DNA of 64,000 nt from Scalesia atractyloides. Lineage: Eukaryota; Streptophyta; Magnoliopsida; Asterales; Asteraceae. Positions 34,588-45,599 of this stretch are shown here, piece after piece. The stretch's first letter is position 1. Each line of letters starts with the position of its first letter. The position numbers and the translations under genes are program-made. The stretch covers positions 48,627,681 through 48,691,680 of the forward strand of contig CAMTDV010000007.1 in assembly GCA_947069175.1 (NCBI GenBank). Reading direction: 5' to 3'. The notes below the pieces were generated by a model. The model did not search any database and was not told the DNA's origin. It saw only the letters and a list, made by a program, of their open reading frames with translations.

Positions 34588-35709
34588 AAAGAAATCTCGA
34601 CCTCGAGATTTTATTCAAAAAGATGGGGGTACTTTTGTCGCATACTGGACTCAACCTCCATGTATACTCGGGGCCTCGAAGGGCAACCCACTTAACCTTT
34701 ACAATAGGTATAAACTTCCTTCGGAGCTTTTTAACCAGTGATCCTCGATCGAAATTGGTTTCTCAGTGAACCTCAGGTTTTTATCAATTTGCACATCTTG
34801 ATGTGACATTGCTAGAGACTCATCGGCTAGACATTTCTTTAAATTAGATTCGTGGAACACATCATGGATTCAACTGAGCTCCTCATGCAGCTTAAGCTTG
34901 TAAGCTACAGAACCGACATATTCGATTACCTCGAATGGTCCAATATATCTCGGGCTCAACTTGCCCTTCTTTCCGAAGCGCATCACACCTTTCCAGGGTG
35001 ATACCTTCAATAATACTTTGTCCCCTATTTGGAACTTAAGAGGTGTTCGCCTCTTGTCTTCATAACTTTTCTACCTATCACGGGCAACTTTGAGACGATC
35101 ACGGATTTGCATTATCTTATCCGTGGTCTCTAAGACAACCTCAGATCCAGATAGTTGGGCTTCCCCACTTCAACCCAACAAACAGGCGTTCTACATTTCT
35201 CCCATATAAGGCTTCAAAAGGAGCAGTCTTGATGCTTGTATGATAACTATTATTGTAGGAGAATTCTATTAGGGTAAGTGGTCATCCCAACTTCCACCTA
35301 AATCAATTAAACATGCTCTAAGCATGTCTTCCAAAGTTTGAATAGTACGCTCACTCTGTCCATCCGTCTGTGAGTGGTAAGCCGTACTAAAGTTCAATCT
35401 TGTGCCTGAAGATTGTTGGAAACTTTTCCAAAAATGAGATGGATATCTAGTATCTCTATCAGATACAATAGATACCGGCACACCATGTAGGGACACAATC
35501 TTGTCCACATAAAGCTTTGCCAACTAATCAGAATTATAAGTCTCTTTAATTGGCTAGAAATGTGCTGACTTAGTCAGCCTGTCCACAATGACCCAAATCG
35601 TGTCATTGCCACGTTTGGTCTTAGGTAACTTGGTAATCAAATCCATAGTTACCATTTCCCATTTCCAGGTGGGAATCTCAAGCTGTTGTAGGAGTCCTGA
35701 CGGTTTTTG
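34588..35709 (-). pseudogene. Gypsy-3 integrase and C-terminal tail (pseudogene)
   Basis: The open stretch 35523-35269 reads HGVPVSIVSDRDTRYPSHFW and YHSQTDGQSERTIQTLEDML, the integrase core with the second Asp and the Glu present. The region to 35700 still encodes the LLQQ.EIP.WKWEMVTMD boundary of the core. The C-terminal FHVSNLKK-type region and later tail (34590-35100) are broken by stops. The N-terminal half of pol is missing beyond 35709. Confidence 0.78.
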
Positions 35710-36540
35710 ATGTTACATTGAATGAGGTGGACAACATTCTTAGGTCATTATTAAGTGAGCATAACAATGTTATCCATCTCATTCAGCAAAATTTTATTGA
35801 GATAAACCTCACCTTGTTCAAATTAAAACGCCATAAAGTTCAAAATAACGTATGGCCAACCTGTAAGCTGTGTGTTCTTAAAGATTTTGCTGAATGAGAT
35901 GGACAAATCTCAAGACAAAGAGCCTGATGACAGTGATATGTCATTTTCTCTGCTTTGTTCTTGAGGAAGGCTTGGATGAGAAGGAGAGACCTATGTCGGT
36001 GTAAATGCTATTTTAGACTCCATTTGAAATGATGGAGAGTGGGATGAGCATGATGATGATGGCCAAATATCGTCAAAGCGAAAAACCCACCCAAAATCAC
36101 ACCCAGAAGAATAGCGTCCACAAAAACGGCATCGATCTATGATTCTACCATCCACAAAACCACTTCACCAATCAAAACAAGAAAAGATGGCACCAAAACC
36201 TAAAACTCCATATTTTGTGTTGATTGATCAGCTTCGTCTAGAGCAGGGCGTTTCAGCTGTGTAGGAAATCGGCACCTATCTAAAGAATTCAAAGGTTCAG
36301 GGGACAAAAACTTCAAGAAAAAGAGATTGATGGCAATGAAGATTTGGATTGAAATTGGATTAGCATTTTTTATTTTTCTCTTCTCTGTATCTTTATTGGT
36401 GTCACTTTCTGTGGTTTGTTATCTAATTTTCAGCTAATAAAATACATTATTTCTCTAATTGCTTATAAAATGCCAAAATGCCACAAACGCCAAACACCAA
36501 AACTATCATAAAATTCCTATAATCACGTATTATTATTAAC
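35710..36540 (+). pseudogene. X1: 5'-truncated X unit with long 3' region
   Basis: X-unit sequence starts directly after the gypsy-3 break. The ORF lacks its start but reads LNEVDNILRSLLSEHNNVIH and on to a stop at 35895-35897. A 3' region of about 640 bp follows, with remnants of a further exon (TPYFVLIDQLRLEQGVSAV near 36215-36265). It is nearly identical to 44764-45600 (X5), about 9.05 kb away. The hairpin at 35720-35784 has three mismatches. Confidence 0.6.
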
Positions 36541-37620
36541 TCCATATAATTTCCGAAATGTATAAAACAAGTTACAAGAGCATAACATCAGATGTTAGGC
36601 AAACACTGATTATGTTAGATAAACACTGATGATGTTGCTAACCTCTGATGGAGTAGTAACATCGGATGCTAGGCAAACACTGTTGGTGGTAGCCAACCAC
36701 TGCTGACAACCACTGCTGAGGGGACAACATTCTTAGGTCACTATTAAGTGAGCCTAACAATGTTATTACTCCACCGCGAGCCATTACACAGGCCATGTGA
36801 TGGATCTATGTTCCGTAACAATAATATTGGGCATCCAATTTTGAAACGAAGCTTATGAGGTGGCAAACCACTAACATTTAGCGAGTTTAAGAACCACTAA
36901 CATGATTAAGATGCTTTGGTTGTCCATTATTCATTGTAAATTCATAAGGTGTCAAATACCTTGCAAATTATTAAATAAAAGATATTCATAATAGATGATG
37001 AAATAAAGTCAAACTACTGATGAGACAGCATCTGATAGAATCCTTGCTAAACCTCTGATGAGTTTGCTAACCTTCTAATAGAGTAATAATATCTGATGTT
37101 AGACAAACACTGATGATGTTTCTAACCTCCGATGGAGTAATAACATCAAATGTTAGGAAATACTTTTGGTGGTAGCCAAGCCCTGCTAGACAAAGTGGTT
37201 AGTGAGTCTGTAGTTTTGCTATACAACTACTGTGTTTTGATACAATAAATCTTTAAACTCATAAAATAAGTATTAAAATACTAACAATTACATATGGAAA
37301 AGAAAACTACTCAGGCATTTAAACTCTAATAGCAATATTCAAGAAACTTTGACTTCAACTCCATCGAGCATTGAACCTCTCAACGTATGTCATTTATCTA
37401 TGTCATGAAATCTAGATCTCTATCTCCGCACTATATATTACTCGCAACCACTGCTGGACAACACTACTAAGTATAACATCAGTTTGTGGTTGAATCAGTG
37501 GTTGCATCAATGGTTTTGCTATACAACTATTGTTGGTGTGTTAGTAGTGGTTTGCATTAGTGGTTTCTGATCAGTGGATAGGATTACAAGTTATAGATTT
37601 AACACTAAAGCTGAAAAATA
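36541..37620. repeat. Word arrays upstream of X2
   Basis: Dense copies of TAACATCAGATGTTA, the 54-bp unit (AACATCAGATGTTAGGCAAA...CTCTGATGGAGTAAT) and AACCACTGCTGG words lie at about 36590-36720 and 37015-37180, with more CCACTG/CAGTGG words to 37580. Between them, 36714-36780 carries a diverged copy of the X hairpin (GAGGTGGACAACATTCTTAG). The block recurs almost unchanged at 40260-41340 and 45600-46680. Confidence 0.75.
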
Positions 37621-37710
37621 GTAACTTAATGATGGGACGTGCCATCTTTATTACTAAACAAACAGTAACTTATAGATAATTCCCGCCCAAACTACGCAGC
37701 AAAAACATCT

Positions 37711-37718
37711 TATATAAA
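37711..37718 (+). promoter_or_regulatory. TATA box of X2
   Basis: TATATAAA lies 62 bases before the ATG, in the conserved context 'aaaacatcTTATATAAACaacctcag' (split here by case). Every X unit with a preserved 5' end has the same box: near 39582, 41431, 43248, 44652 and 46769. Confidence 0.65.
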
Positions 37719-37779
37719 CAACCTCAGGCCCTTCCATTGGTTACACCAAAAGCAAACGCCATAGCTTACTAAATACCAT

Positions 37780-38010
37780 ATGGCAAACCTCGTTTCTTAT
37801 AATATCACTTTCGTTCTCCCTAAAGTTGCACTGAATGAGGTGGACAACATTGTTAGGTCATTATTAAGTGAGCATAACAATGTTGTCCATCTCATTCTGC
37901 AAAATTTTATTGAGATAACCCTCACCTTTTTCAAATTAAAATTCCATAAAGTTCAAAATAACAGATGGCAAACATGTAAGTTGTGTGTTCTAAAAGATTT
38001 TGCTGAATGA
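37780..38010 (+). CDS. X2: intact 76-codon ORF of unknown function
   Basis: The ORF starts MANLVSYNITFVLPKVALNE and ends CKLCVLKDFAE. A TATA box lies 62 bases upstream. An ungapped comparison with FW-3 shares the TL..F position and hydrophobic spacing (ITLTLFK against VDTLRQFW). It may therefore be a shortened FW first domain, but the match is weak. No signal peptide, membrane segment or catalytic motif. Neighbours are the word arrays upstream and a 3' region ending in a MITE. Intact near-identical copies are X4 and X6. Confidence 0.45.
   Translation: MANLVSYNITFVLPKVALNEVDNIVRSLLSEHNNVVHLILQNFIEITLTFFKLKFHKVQNNRWQTCKLCVLKDFAE
37833..37897. other. 23-bp inverted repeat (hairpin) inside X2
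   Basis: Arms GAATGAGGTGGACAACATTG(TTA) at 37833-37855 and TAACAATGTTGTCCATCTCA(TTC) at 37875-37897 pair with one mismatch around a 19-base loop. The hairpin lies inside the ORF. It is kept in X4 (41551-41615) and X6 (46891-46955) and decayed in X1 and X5. Confidence 0.8.
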
Positions 38011-38226
38011 AATGGACAAATCCTCAAGACAAAGAGCCTGATGACAGTGATATGTCATTTTCTCTGCTTTATGGTGTTTTAATAATCTTCACTATGTAAT
38101 TTGTAAGTTTTGAGTGTGTTTTATGATTGACATTATGGTGTTTTATGACTTTTTTATACTTTTTAGTAAAAATGGACTTTGTACCCATCTCCCACCCCTA
38201 TATATATATATATATATATATAAGAC
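38011..38226 (+). other. 3' region of X2
   Basis: The tail is related to the X1 3' region for the first 70 bases, then diverges. The final piece has repeated TTATGGTGTTTTA words and a (TA)n run at 38202-38222. No further coding sequence. Confidence 0.5.
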
Positions 38227-38626
38227 AAAAACCCACTTTAGTTGAGAAAACTCATGAAAACCCTATGTAACATTTTTATTTTTTTTTCTAAAAAAATAGG
38301 GGAATGTAACATTAATGTACTTGAACATTTTTATAAAAAAAAATGTAAAAAGCGCCTACTTGTTTTTTTAATGTTCAAAATTTGTATGTTACATTTTTTG
38401 GATATATATATATATATATTTTATATATATATATATATATTTAATTATAAATGTAAATGATTTTTAATTTTTTTTAAAATAAACTACTTAGTCTTTTTTT
38501 GTGTTTCTTTTATAAAAATGTTCAAATATATGTATGTTACATTTCATATTTTTTTAGAAAAAAATAAAAATATTTCATGGGGTTTTTACAAAGGTTTTTT
38601 GAGTTTTCTCAACTCAAGTGGGTTTT
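38227..38626. mobile_element. MITE with long terminal inverted repeats (copy 1)
   Basis: The left end AAAACCCACTTTAGTTGAG and the right end CTCAACTCAAGTGGGTTTT are inverted repeats. Complementarity continues for about 75 bp (AAAACTCATGAAAACCC..., poly-T/poly-A blocks) around an AT-rich centre with (TA)n. It is about 400 bp with no coding capacity. A second copy at 41925-42312 lies in the duplicated block. Target duplication is unclear because of the flanking TA repeats. Confidence 0.7.
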
Positions 38627-38923
38627 CGATTTATCCTTCCCCTTTGAGGTTCATTGGGGAATTTGGTTATATAAATGCCGAAAAATAAACGATTTTAGTC
38701 CTTTTTTGCGTGATACTACAGCTATTCGGTGTGCACATTGGTTTAAATTAGCATTCTAGATTCAAGGTTTGTGATTGGAAACAAGATTTCATCAAAAACA
38801 ATGAGTCGGTTCGGTACGCCAAAGTTAATGTCGGTTCGGTGCTCCAAAGTTGATATGATATGTATAATCATATGATATGAGGGTACATATCGGCTTATAT
38901 TTTGCATTCTTAATTTTAGTTGA

Positions 38924-38980
<57 letters not shown>

Positions 38981-39180
38981 TAAACTAGTCATTTACCCGT
39001 GCGATGCGGCGGGAGTGGCGATTTAAATAGGGTACTCGTTTATCGTTAGTTTATCAGTCGTCTGGTGATATATTGTATAGTACTTAAGTTAGTTTTCTTA
39101 TTCGTAATATGTTGTCACTTGTTTTTGTGTTAGTTTATCAATTCTTTGGTCATATACTTTTCCTTTTTTTTTAGTTGTAG
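38627..39180. other. AT-rich spacer with (AT)n
   Basis: Non-coding. It contains repeated GTCGGTTCGGTNCNCCAAAGTT (two copies near 38805-38850), a long (AT)n run at about 38928-38985, and TTTACCCGTGCGATGCGGCG at 38992-39011, a sequence type often seen at plant TE ends. It is duplicated at 42313-42860. Confidence 0.5.
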
Positions 39181-39480
39181 CTTTGGCGTTAGACAAACAC
39201 TATTAATAACATCAGATTTCAGACAAACACTGATGATGTTGCTAACCTCTGATGGAGTAATAACATCAGAAGTTAAACAAGCACTGATGATGTTGCCAAC
39301 CTCTAATGGAGTAATAACATCAGATGTTAGGCAAACACTGTTGGTGGTAGACAACCACTGCTGAGTATTACATCAGTGGGTTTGCTATAAAACTATTGTT
39401 GGTGTGTTAGCAGTGGTTTGTCATCAGTGGTTTGCATCAATCCTTTCTGATCACTGGATGCGACTAACGTGTTGCAGATT
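39181..39480. repeat. 54-bp word array upstream of X3
   Basis: Three consecutive 54-bp units start AACATCAGAT (near 39202, 39256, 39310), each containing the AACATC-A-GATGTT inverted word or a decayed form, then CCACTGCTG words. Being a multiple of three, the array keeps frames open on both strands. Those frames are not genes. Confidence 0.75.
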
Positions 39481-40259
39481 TAACAGATAAAGCTAAACAA
39501 ATAATAACTTAATGATAGGACGTGCCATCTTTATTACTACAATATAGAAAATTCCCACCAAACTACACGCCAAAAACATCTTATATAAACAACCTCAGGC
39601 CCTTCCATTGATTACACCAAAAGCAAACGCCATAATTTACTAAATACCATATGGTAAACCTCGTTTCTTGGAGATTCAATATTGTTCTCCATGAAGTTTC
39701 GCTGATGGATTCTTAGGTGAGGGGGATAACTCAATAAGATTTTGTTGAACGAGATGGAAAAATCTTCAAGAAAAAGCCATTGATGACAGTGGTCGTCATT
39801 TTGTGTGCTTTGTCTCCAACATCACACGCAAATATTAGCATCCACAAGCACGGCATCGATCTATATCTCCAACATCCACAAAACCACTTCAACAGTCAAC
39901 AACAAAAGATCGCACCAAAAACTAAAACACCATATTTTGTTGAATGATCAGCTTCGCCTAGAGCAGGCGGTTTCAGCTATGTAGGGAAATCGGCACCTAT
40001 CCAACGAATTCAAAGGTTCATGGAACAAAAACATCAAGAATAAGAGACTGATGGCAATGAATATTTGGATGACAAATTGGATTAGCATTTTTATTTTTAT
40101 TTTTTTGTATCTTTTTTGGTGTCATTTTCTGTGGTTTGTTATCTAATTTTCAGCTAATAAATACATTATTTTCTAATTACTTATAAATGCCAAAATGCCA
40201 CAAACGCCTAACACCAAAACTATAATAAAATTCCTATAATCACGTATTATTATTAACTC
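39481..40259 (+). pseudogene. X3: diverged X unit with truncated ORF
   Basis: TATA (TTATATAAAC at 39581) and ATG at 39651 are kept. The ORF reads MVNLVSWRFNIVLHEVSLMD and stops at 39716 after 21 codons. The hairpin is absent. The 3' region keeps the LEQ.VSAM-like exon remnant (near 39960) and an Asn/Lys-rich tail. X3' at 43130-43910 is its duplicate. Confidence 0.5.
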
Positions 40260-41340
40260 CAAATAATTTCCGAAATGTATAAAACAAGTTGCAAGAGCAT
40301 AACATCATATGTTAGGCAAACACTGATGATGTTAGATAAACACTGATGATGTTGCTAACCTCTGATGGAGTAGTAACATCGGATGCTAGGCAAACACTGT
40401 TGGTGGTAGCCAACCACTGCTGGACAACCACTGCTGAGGTGGACAACATTCTTAGGTCACTATTAAGTGAGCCTAACAATGTTATTACTCCACCGCGAGC
40501 CATTACACAGGCCATGTGATGGATCTATGTTCCGTAACAATAATATTGGGCATCCAATTTTGAAACGAAGCTTATGAGGTGGCAAACCACTAACATTTAG
40601 CGAGTTTAAGAACCACTAACATGATTAAGATGCTTTGGTTGTCCATTATTCATTGTAAATTGATAAGGTGTCAAATAGCTTGCAAATTATTAAATAAAAG
40701 ATATTCATAATAGATGATGAAATAAAGTCAAACTACTGATGAGACAGCATCTGATAGAATCCTTGCTAAACCTCTGATGAGTTTGCTAACCTTCTGATAG
40801 AGTAATAATATCTGATGTTAGACAAACACTGATGATGTTTCTAACCTCTGATGGAGTAATAACATCAAAAGTTAGGCAAATACTTTTGGTGGTAGCCAAG
40901 CCCTGCTGGACAAAGTGGTTAGTGAGTCTGTGGTTTACTATACAACTACTGTGTTTTGATACAATAAATCTTTAAACTCATAAAATAAGTATTAAAATAC
41001 TAACAATTACATATGGAAAAAAAAACTACTCAGGCATTTAAACTCTAATAGCAATATTCAAGAAACTTTAACTTCAACTCCATCGAGCATTGAACCTCTC
41101 AACGTATGTCATTTATCTATGTCATGAACTCTAGATCTCTATCTCCGTACTATATATTACTCGCAACCACTGCTGGACAACCACTACTAAGTATAACATC
41201 AGTTTGTGGTTGAATCAGTGGTTGCATCAATGGTTTTGCTATACAACTATTGTTGGTGTGTTAGTAGTGGTTTGCATTAGTGGTTTCTGATCATGGATAG
41301 GATTACAAGTTATAGATTTAACAACTAAAGCTGAAAAATA
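40260..41340. repeat. Word arrays upstream of X4 (duplicate of 36541-37620)
   Basis: Nearly identical to the block about 3717 bp upstream. Over about 235 bases (from 40443) I count one difference. The same order of 54-bp words, hairpin relic, CCACTGCTGG words and an AT-rich linker is kept. Confidence 0.8.
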
Positions 41341-41497
41341 GTAACTTAATGATGGGACGTGCCATCTTTATTACTAAACAAACAGTAACTTATAGATAAT
41401 TCCCGCCCAAACTACGCAGCAAAAACATCTTATATAAACAACCTCAGCCCTTCCATTGGTTACACCAAAAGCAAACGCCATAGCTTACTAAATACCA

Positions 41498-41728
41498 TTG
41501 GCAAACCTCGTTTCTTATAATATCACTTTCGTTCTCCCTAAAGTTGCACTGAATGAGGTGGACAACATTGTTAGGTCATTATTAAGTGAGCATAACAATG
41601 TTGTCCATCTCATTCTGCAAAATTTTATTGAGATAACCCTCACCTTGTTCAAATTAAAATGCCATAAAGTTCAAAATAACAGATGGCAAACATGTAAGTT
41701 GTGTGTTCTAAAAGACTTTGCTAAATGA
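41498..41728 (+). CDS. X4: intact 76-codon ORF of unknown function
   Basis: This copy of X2 differs at a few residues (LFKLKCHK for FFKLKFHK, final Lys for Glu). TATA at 41431 and hairpin at 41551-41615 are intact. It lies in the second copy of the 3.7-kb tandem duplication. One base of the CATATGG start context seen in X2 is lost, leaving CATTGGCAA, so the ATG used must be the one at 41498 in 'accATTGG'-type context. The start is therefore less certain than for X2 and X6. Confidence 0.35.
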   Translation: MANLVSYNITFVLPKVALNEVDNIVRSLLSEHNNVVHLILQNFIEITLTLFKLKCHKVQNNRWQTCKLCVLKDFAK

Positions 41729-41924
41729 GATGGACAAATCCTCAAGACAAAGAGCCTGATGACAGTGATATGTCATTTTCTCTGCTTTATGGTGTTTTAA
41801 TAATCTTCACTATGTAATTTGTAGGTTTTGAGTGTGTTTTATGATTGACATTATGGTGTTTTATGACTTTTTTATACTTTTTAGTAAAAATGGACTTTGT
41901 ACCCACCTCCCACCCTCTATAGAC

Positions 41925-42312
41925 AAAAACCCACTTTAGTTGAGAAAACTCATGAAAACCCTATGTAACATTTTTATTTTTTTTCTAAAAAAATAGGGGA
42001 ATGTAACATTAATGTACTTGAACATTTTTATAAAAAAAATGTAAAAAGCGCCTACTTGTTTTTTTAATGTTCAAATTTGTATGTTACATTTTTTGGATAT
42101 ATATATATATATATATAATTATTAGTAAAAATAATTTTTAATATTTTTTTTATTAAAAATATAAAAACAACTTGGTTTTTTTTTTGTGTTTCTTTTATAA
42201 AAATGTTCAAATATATGTATGTTACATTTCATATTTTTTTAGAAAAAAATAAAAATATTTCATGGGGTTTTTACAAAGGTTTTTTGAGTTTTCTCAACTC
42301 AAGTGGGTTTTC
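41925..42312. mobile_element. MITE with long terminal inverted repeats (copy 2)
   Basis: A 388-bp copy of the MITE at 38227, with the same inverted ends. It differs mainly in the central (TA)n and poly-T runs. Its presence in both duplicated blocks means it inserted before the 3.7-kb duplication. Confidence 0.7.
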
Positions 42313-42607
42313 GTTTTATCCTTCCCCTTTGAGGTTCATTGGGGAATTTGGTTATATACCGAAAAATAAACGATTTTAGTCCTTTTTTTGCATGATACGA
42401 CAGCTATTCGGTGTGCACTTTGGTTTATATTAGCTTCTAGATTCAAGGTTTGTGATTGTAAACAAGATTTCATCAAAAACAATGAGTCGGTTCGGTACGC
42501 CAAAGTTAATGTCGGTTCGGTGCTCCAAAGTTGATATGATATGTATGATCATATGATATGAGGGTACATATCGACTTATATGTATGCATTCTTAATTTTA
42601 GTTGATA

Positions 42608-42673
<66 letters not shown>

Positions 42674-43129
42674 CTAGTCATTTACCCGTGCGATGGGGGG
42701 AGTGGCGAAATAGGGTACTCTTTTATCGTTAGTTTATCAGTCGTCTCGTGATATATTGTATAGTACTTAAGTTAGTTTTCTTATTCGTGATATGTTGTCA
42801 CTTGTTTTTGTGTTAGTTTATCAATTCTTTGGTTATATACTTTTCCTATTTTTTTAGTTGTAGCTTTGGCGTTAGACAAACACTATTAATAACATCAGAT
42901 TTCAGACAAACAGTGATGATGTTGCTAACCTCTGATGGAGTAATAACATCAGATGTTAAACAAACACTGATGATGTTGCCAACCTCTAATGGAGTAATAA
43001 CATCAGATGTTAGGCAAACACTGTTGGTGGTAGACAACCACTGCTGAGTATTGCTATAAAACTATTGTTGGTGTGTTAGCAGTGGTTTGTCATCAATGGT
43101 TTCTGATCACTAGATGCGACTGACGTGTT
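42313..43129. repeat. Spacer and word array upstream of X3' (duplicate of 38627-39480)
   Basis: The AT-rich spacer has a longer (TA)n run (42612-42669). Three 54-bp AACATCAGATGTT units follow near 42891-43030. Some decayed words of copy 1 are intact here, for example AACATCAGATGTTAAAC at 42947. Confidence 0.7.
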
Positions 43130-43919
43130 GCAGATTTAACAGATAAAGCTAAACAAATAATAAATTAATGATAGGACGTGCCATCTTTATTACTGAAAAA
43201 CAGTAACATATAGAAAATTCCCCCCAAACTACACGCCAAAAACATCTTATATAAACAACCTCAGGCCCTTCCATTGATTACACCAAAAGCAAACGCCATA
43301 ATTTACTAAATACCATATGGTAAACCTCGTTTCTTGGAGATTCAATATTGTTCTCCATGAAGTTTCGCTGATGGATTCTTAGGTGAGGGGGATAACTCAA
43401 TAAGATTTTGTTGAACGAGATGGAAAAATCTTCAAGAAAAAGCCATTGATGACAGTGGTCGTCATTTTGTGTGCTTTGTCTCCAACATCACACGCAAATA
43501 TTAGCATCCACAAGCACGGCATCGATCTATATCTCCAACATCCACAAAACCACTTCAACAGTCAACAACAAAAGATCGCACCAAAAACTAAAACACCATA
43601 TTTTGTTGAATGATCAGCTTCGCCTAGAGCAGGGTGTTTCAGCTGTGTAGGGAAATCGGCACCTATCCAAGGAATTCAAAGGTTCATGGAACTAAAAACA
43701 TCAAGAATAAGAGACTGATGGCAATGAAGATTTGGATGACAAATTGGATTAGCATTTTTATTTTTATTTTATTTTTTTTGTATCTTTTTTGGTGTCATTC
43801 TGTGGTTTGTTTTCTAATTTTCAGCTAATAAATACATTATTTCTCTAATTACTTATAAAATGCCAAAATACCACAAACGCCTAACACCAAAACTATAATA
43901 AAATTCCTTTAATCACACA
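43130..43919 (+). pseudogene. X3': duplicate of the X3 unit
   Basis: ATG at 43317 and the same 21-codon frame stopping at 43382. The 3' region is nearly identical to that of X3, including the exon remnant near 43620-43690. Confidence 0.5.
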
Positions 43920-44640
43920 TTATTATAGTCAAACAACTGATGAGCCAACATCTGAAAGAATCCTTGCCAAACCTCTGATGAGTTTGCTAACCTCTGATAG
44001 AGTAATAACATCAGATGTTTGACAAACACTGATGATGTTGCTAACCTCTGATAGAGTAATAACATCAGATGTTAGACAGACAATGATGATGCTGACATCC
44101 TCTAATTGAGTAATAACATGATATGTTAGGCAAACATTGTTGGTGGTTGACAACCACTGCTTGACAACCACTGGTGAGTATAACATCAGTGGTTAGTGAG
44201 TCAGTGGTTTTGCTATACAACTACTGTTGGTGTGTTAGCAATGGTTTGTCATCAGTGGTTTGCATTAGTGTTTTCTGATCAGTGGTAGTTTGGAAGAAAT
44301 AACATTAGATATTAGGCAAACACTGATGATGTTAGACAAACACTAATGATGTTGCTAACCTCTAATGGAGTAATAACATCAGATGTTAGGCAAACACTGT
44401 TGGTGGTAGCCAACCACTGCTGAGTATAACAACAGTGATTTTGCTATACAACTACCGTTGGTGTGTTAGTAGTGGTTTGCCATCAGTGGTTTGCATCAAT
44501 GGTTTCTGATAAGTGGATAGGATTACAAGTTGCAGATTTAACAAATAAAGCTGAACAAACAGTCACTTAATGATGGGACATGCCATCTTTATTACTGAAC
44601 GAACAGTAACTTATAGATAATTACTGCCCAAACTATGTGC
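43920..44640. repeat. Word array upstream of X5
   Basis: At least five AACATCAGATGTT or diverged words (43995, 44058, 44115, 44296, 44377) alternate with AACCACTGCTGG/CAGTGGTTTGC words. This array is not an exact duplicate of the others and shows the 54-bp unit with most variation. Confidence 0.7.
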
Positions 44641-45599
44641 CAAAAACATCTTATATAAACAACCTCAAGCCCTTCCATTGGTTACACCAAAAGCAAACGC
44701 CATACCTTACTAAATACCATATGGCAAACCTCGTTTCTTATAATATCACTTTTGTTCTCCCTGAAGTTTCACTGAATGAGGTGGACAACATTCTTAGGTG
44801 ATTATTAAGTGAGCATAACAATGTTATCCATCTCATTCAGCAAAATTTTATTAAGATAAACCTCACCTTGTTCAAATTAAAACGCCATAAAGTTCAAAAT
44901 AACGTATGGCAAACCTGTAAGCTGTGTGTTCTAAAAGATTTTGCTGAATGAGATGGACAAATCCTCAAGACAAAGAGCCTGATGACAGTGATATGTCATT
45001 TTCTCTGCTTTGTTCTTGAGGAAGGCTTGGATGAGAAGGAGAGACCTATGTCAGTGTAAACGCTATTTTAGACTCCATTTGAAATGATGGAGAGTGGGAT
45101 GAGCATGATGATGATGGCCAAATATCGTCAAAGCGAAAAACCCACTCAAAATCACACCCAGAAGAATAGCGTCCACAAAAACGGCATCGATCTATGATTC
45201 TACCATCCACAAAACAACTTCACCAATCAAAACAAGAAAAGATGGCACCAAAACCTAAAACTCCACATTTTGTGTTGATTGATCAGCTTCGTCTAGAGCA
45301 AGGCGTTTCAACTGTGTAGGAAATCGGCACCTATCTAAAGAATTAAAAGGTTCAGGGGACAAAAACTTCAAGAATAAGAGATTGATGGCAATGAAGATTT
45401 TTATTGATATTGGATTAGCATTTTTTATTTTTTTCTTCTCTGTATCTTTTTTGGTGTCACTTTCTGTGGTTTGTTATCTAATTTTCAGCTAATAAAATAC
45501 ATTATTTCTAATTGCTTATAAAATACCAAAATGCCACAAACGCCAAACACCAAAACTATAATAAAATTTCTATAATCACGTATTATTATTAAATCCAAA
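44641..45599 (+). pseudogene. X5: X unit with a nonsense mutation
   Basis: TATA near 44652 and ATG at 44721. The frame matches X2 for 26 codons, then stops (TGA, 44799-44801) where the others have Ser (a C-to-G change). The hairpin region is 44774-44838 with mismatches. The long 3' region matches X1. Confidence 0.55.

Larger units (their letters stand above)
31539..35709 (-). mobile_element. Gypsy-3: truncated Ty3/gypsy element (3' LTR plus end of pol)
   Basis: On the minus strand the order is integrase fragment, 3' tail, polypurine tract, and 3' LTR ending at 31539. The upstream part of the element is cut at about 35709, where it abuts X-unit sequence with no target duplication visible. It must have been broken by deletion or by the rearrangements that made the X cluster. 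Confidence 0.78.

Noticed and set aside
38992..39011. TTTACCCGTGCGATGCGGCG as a possible Helitron or other TE terminus
   Set aside because: Suggestive of a plant TE end, but no matching second terminus or insertion-site evidence is visible.
39130..43047. Frames such as MSTTNSVCLTSDVITP on the minus strand
   Set aside because: Produced by the 54-bp word array (a multiple of three) on both strands.
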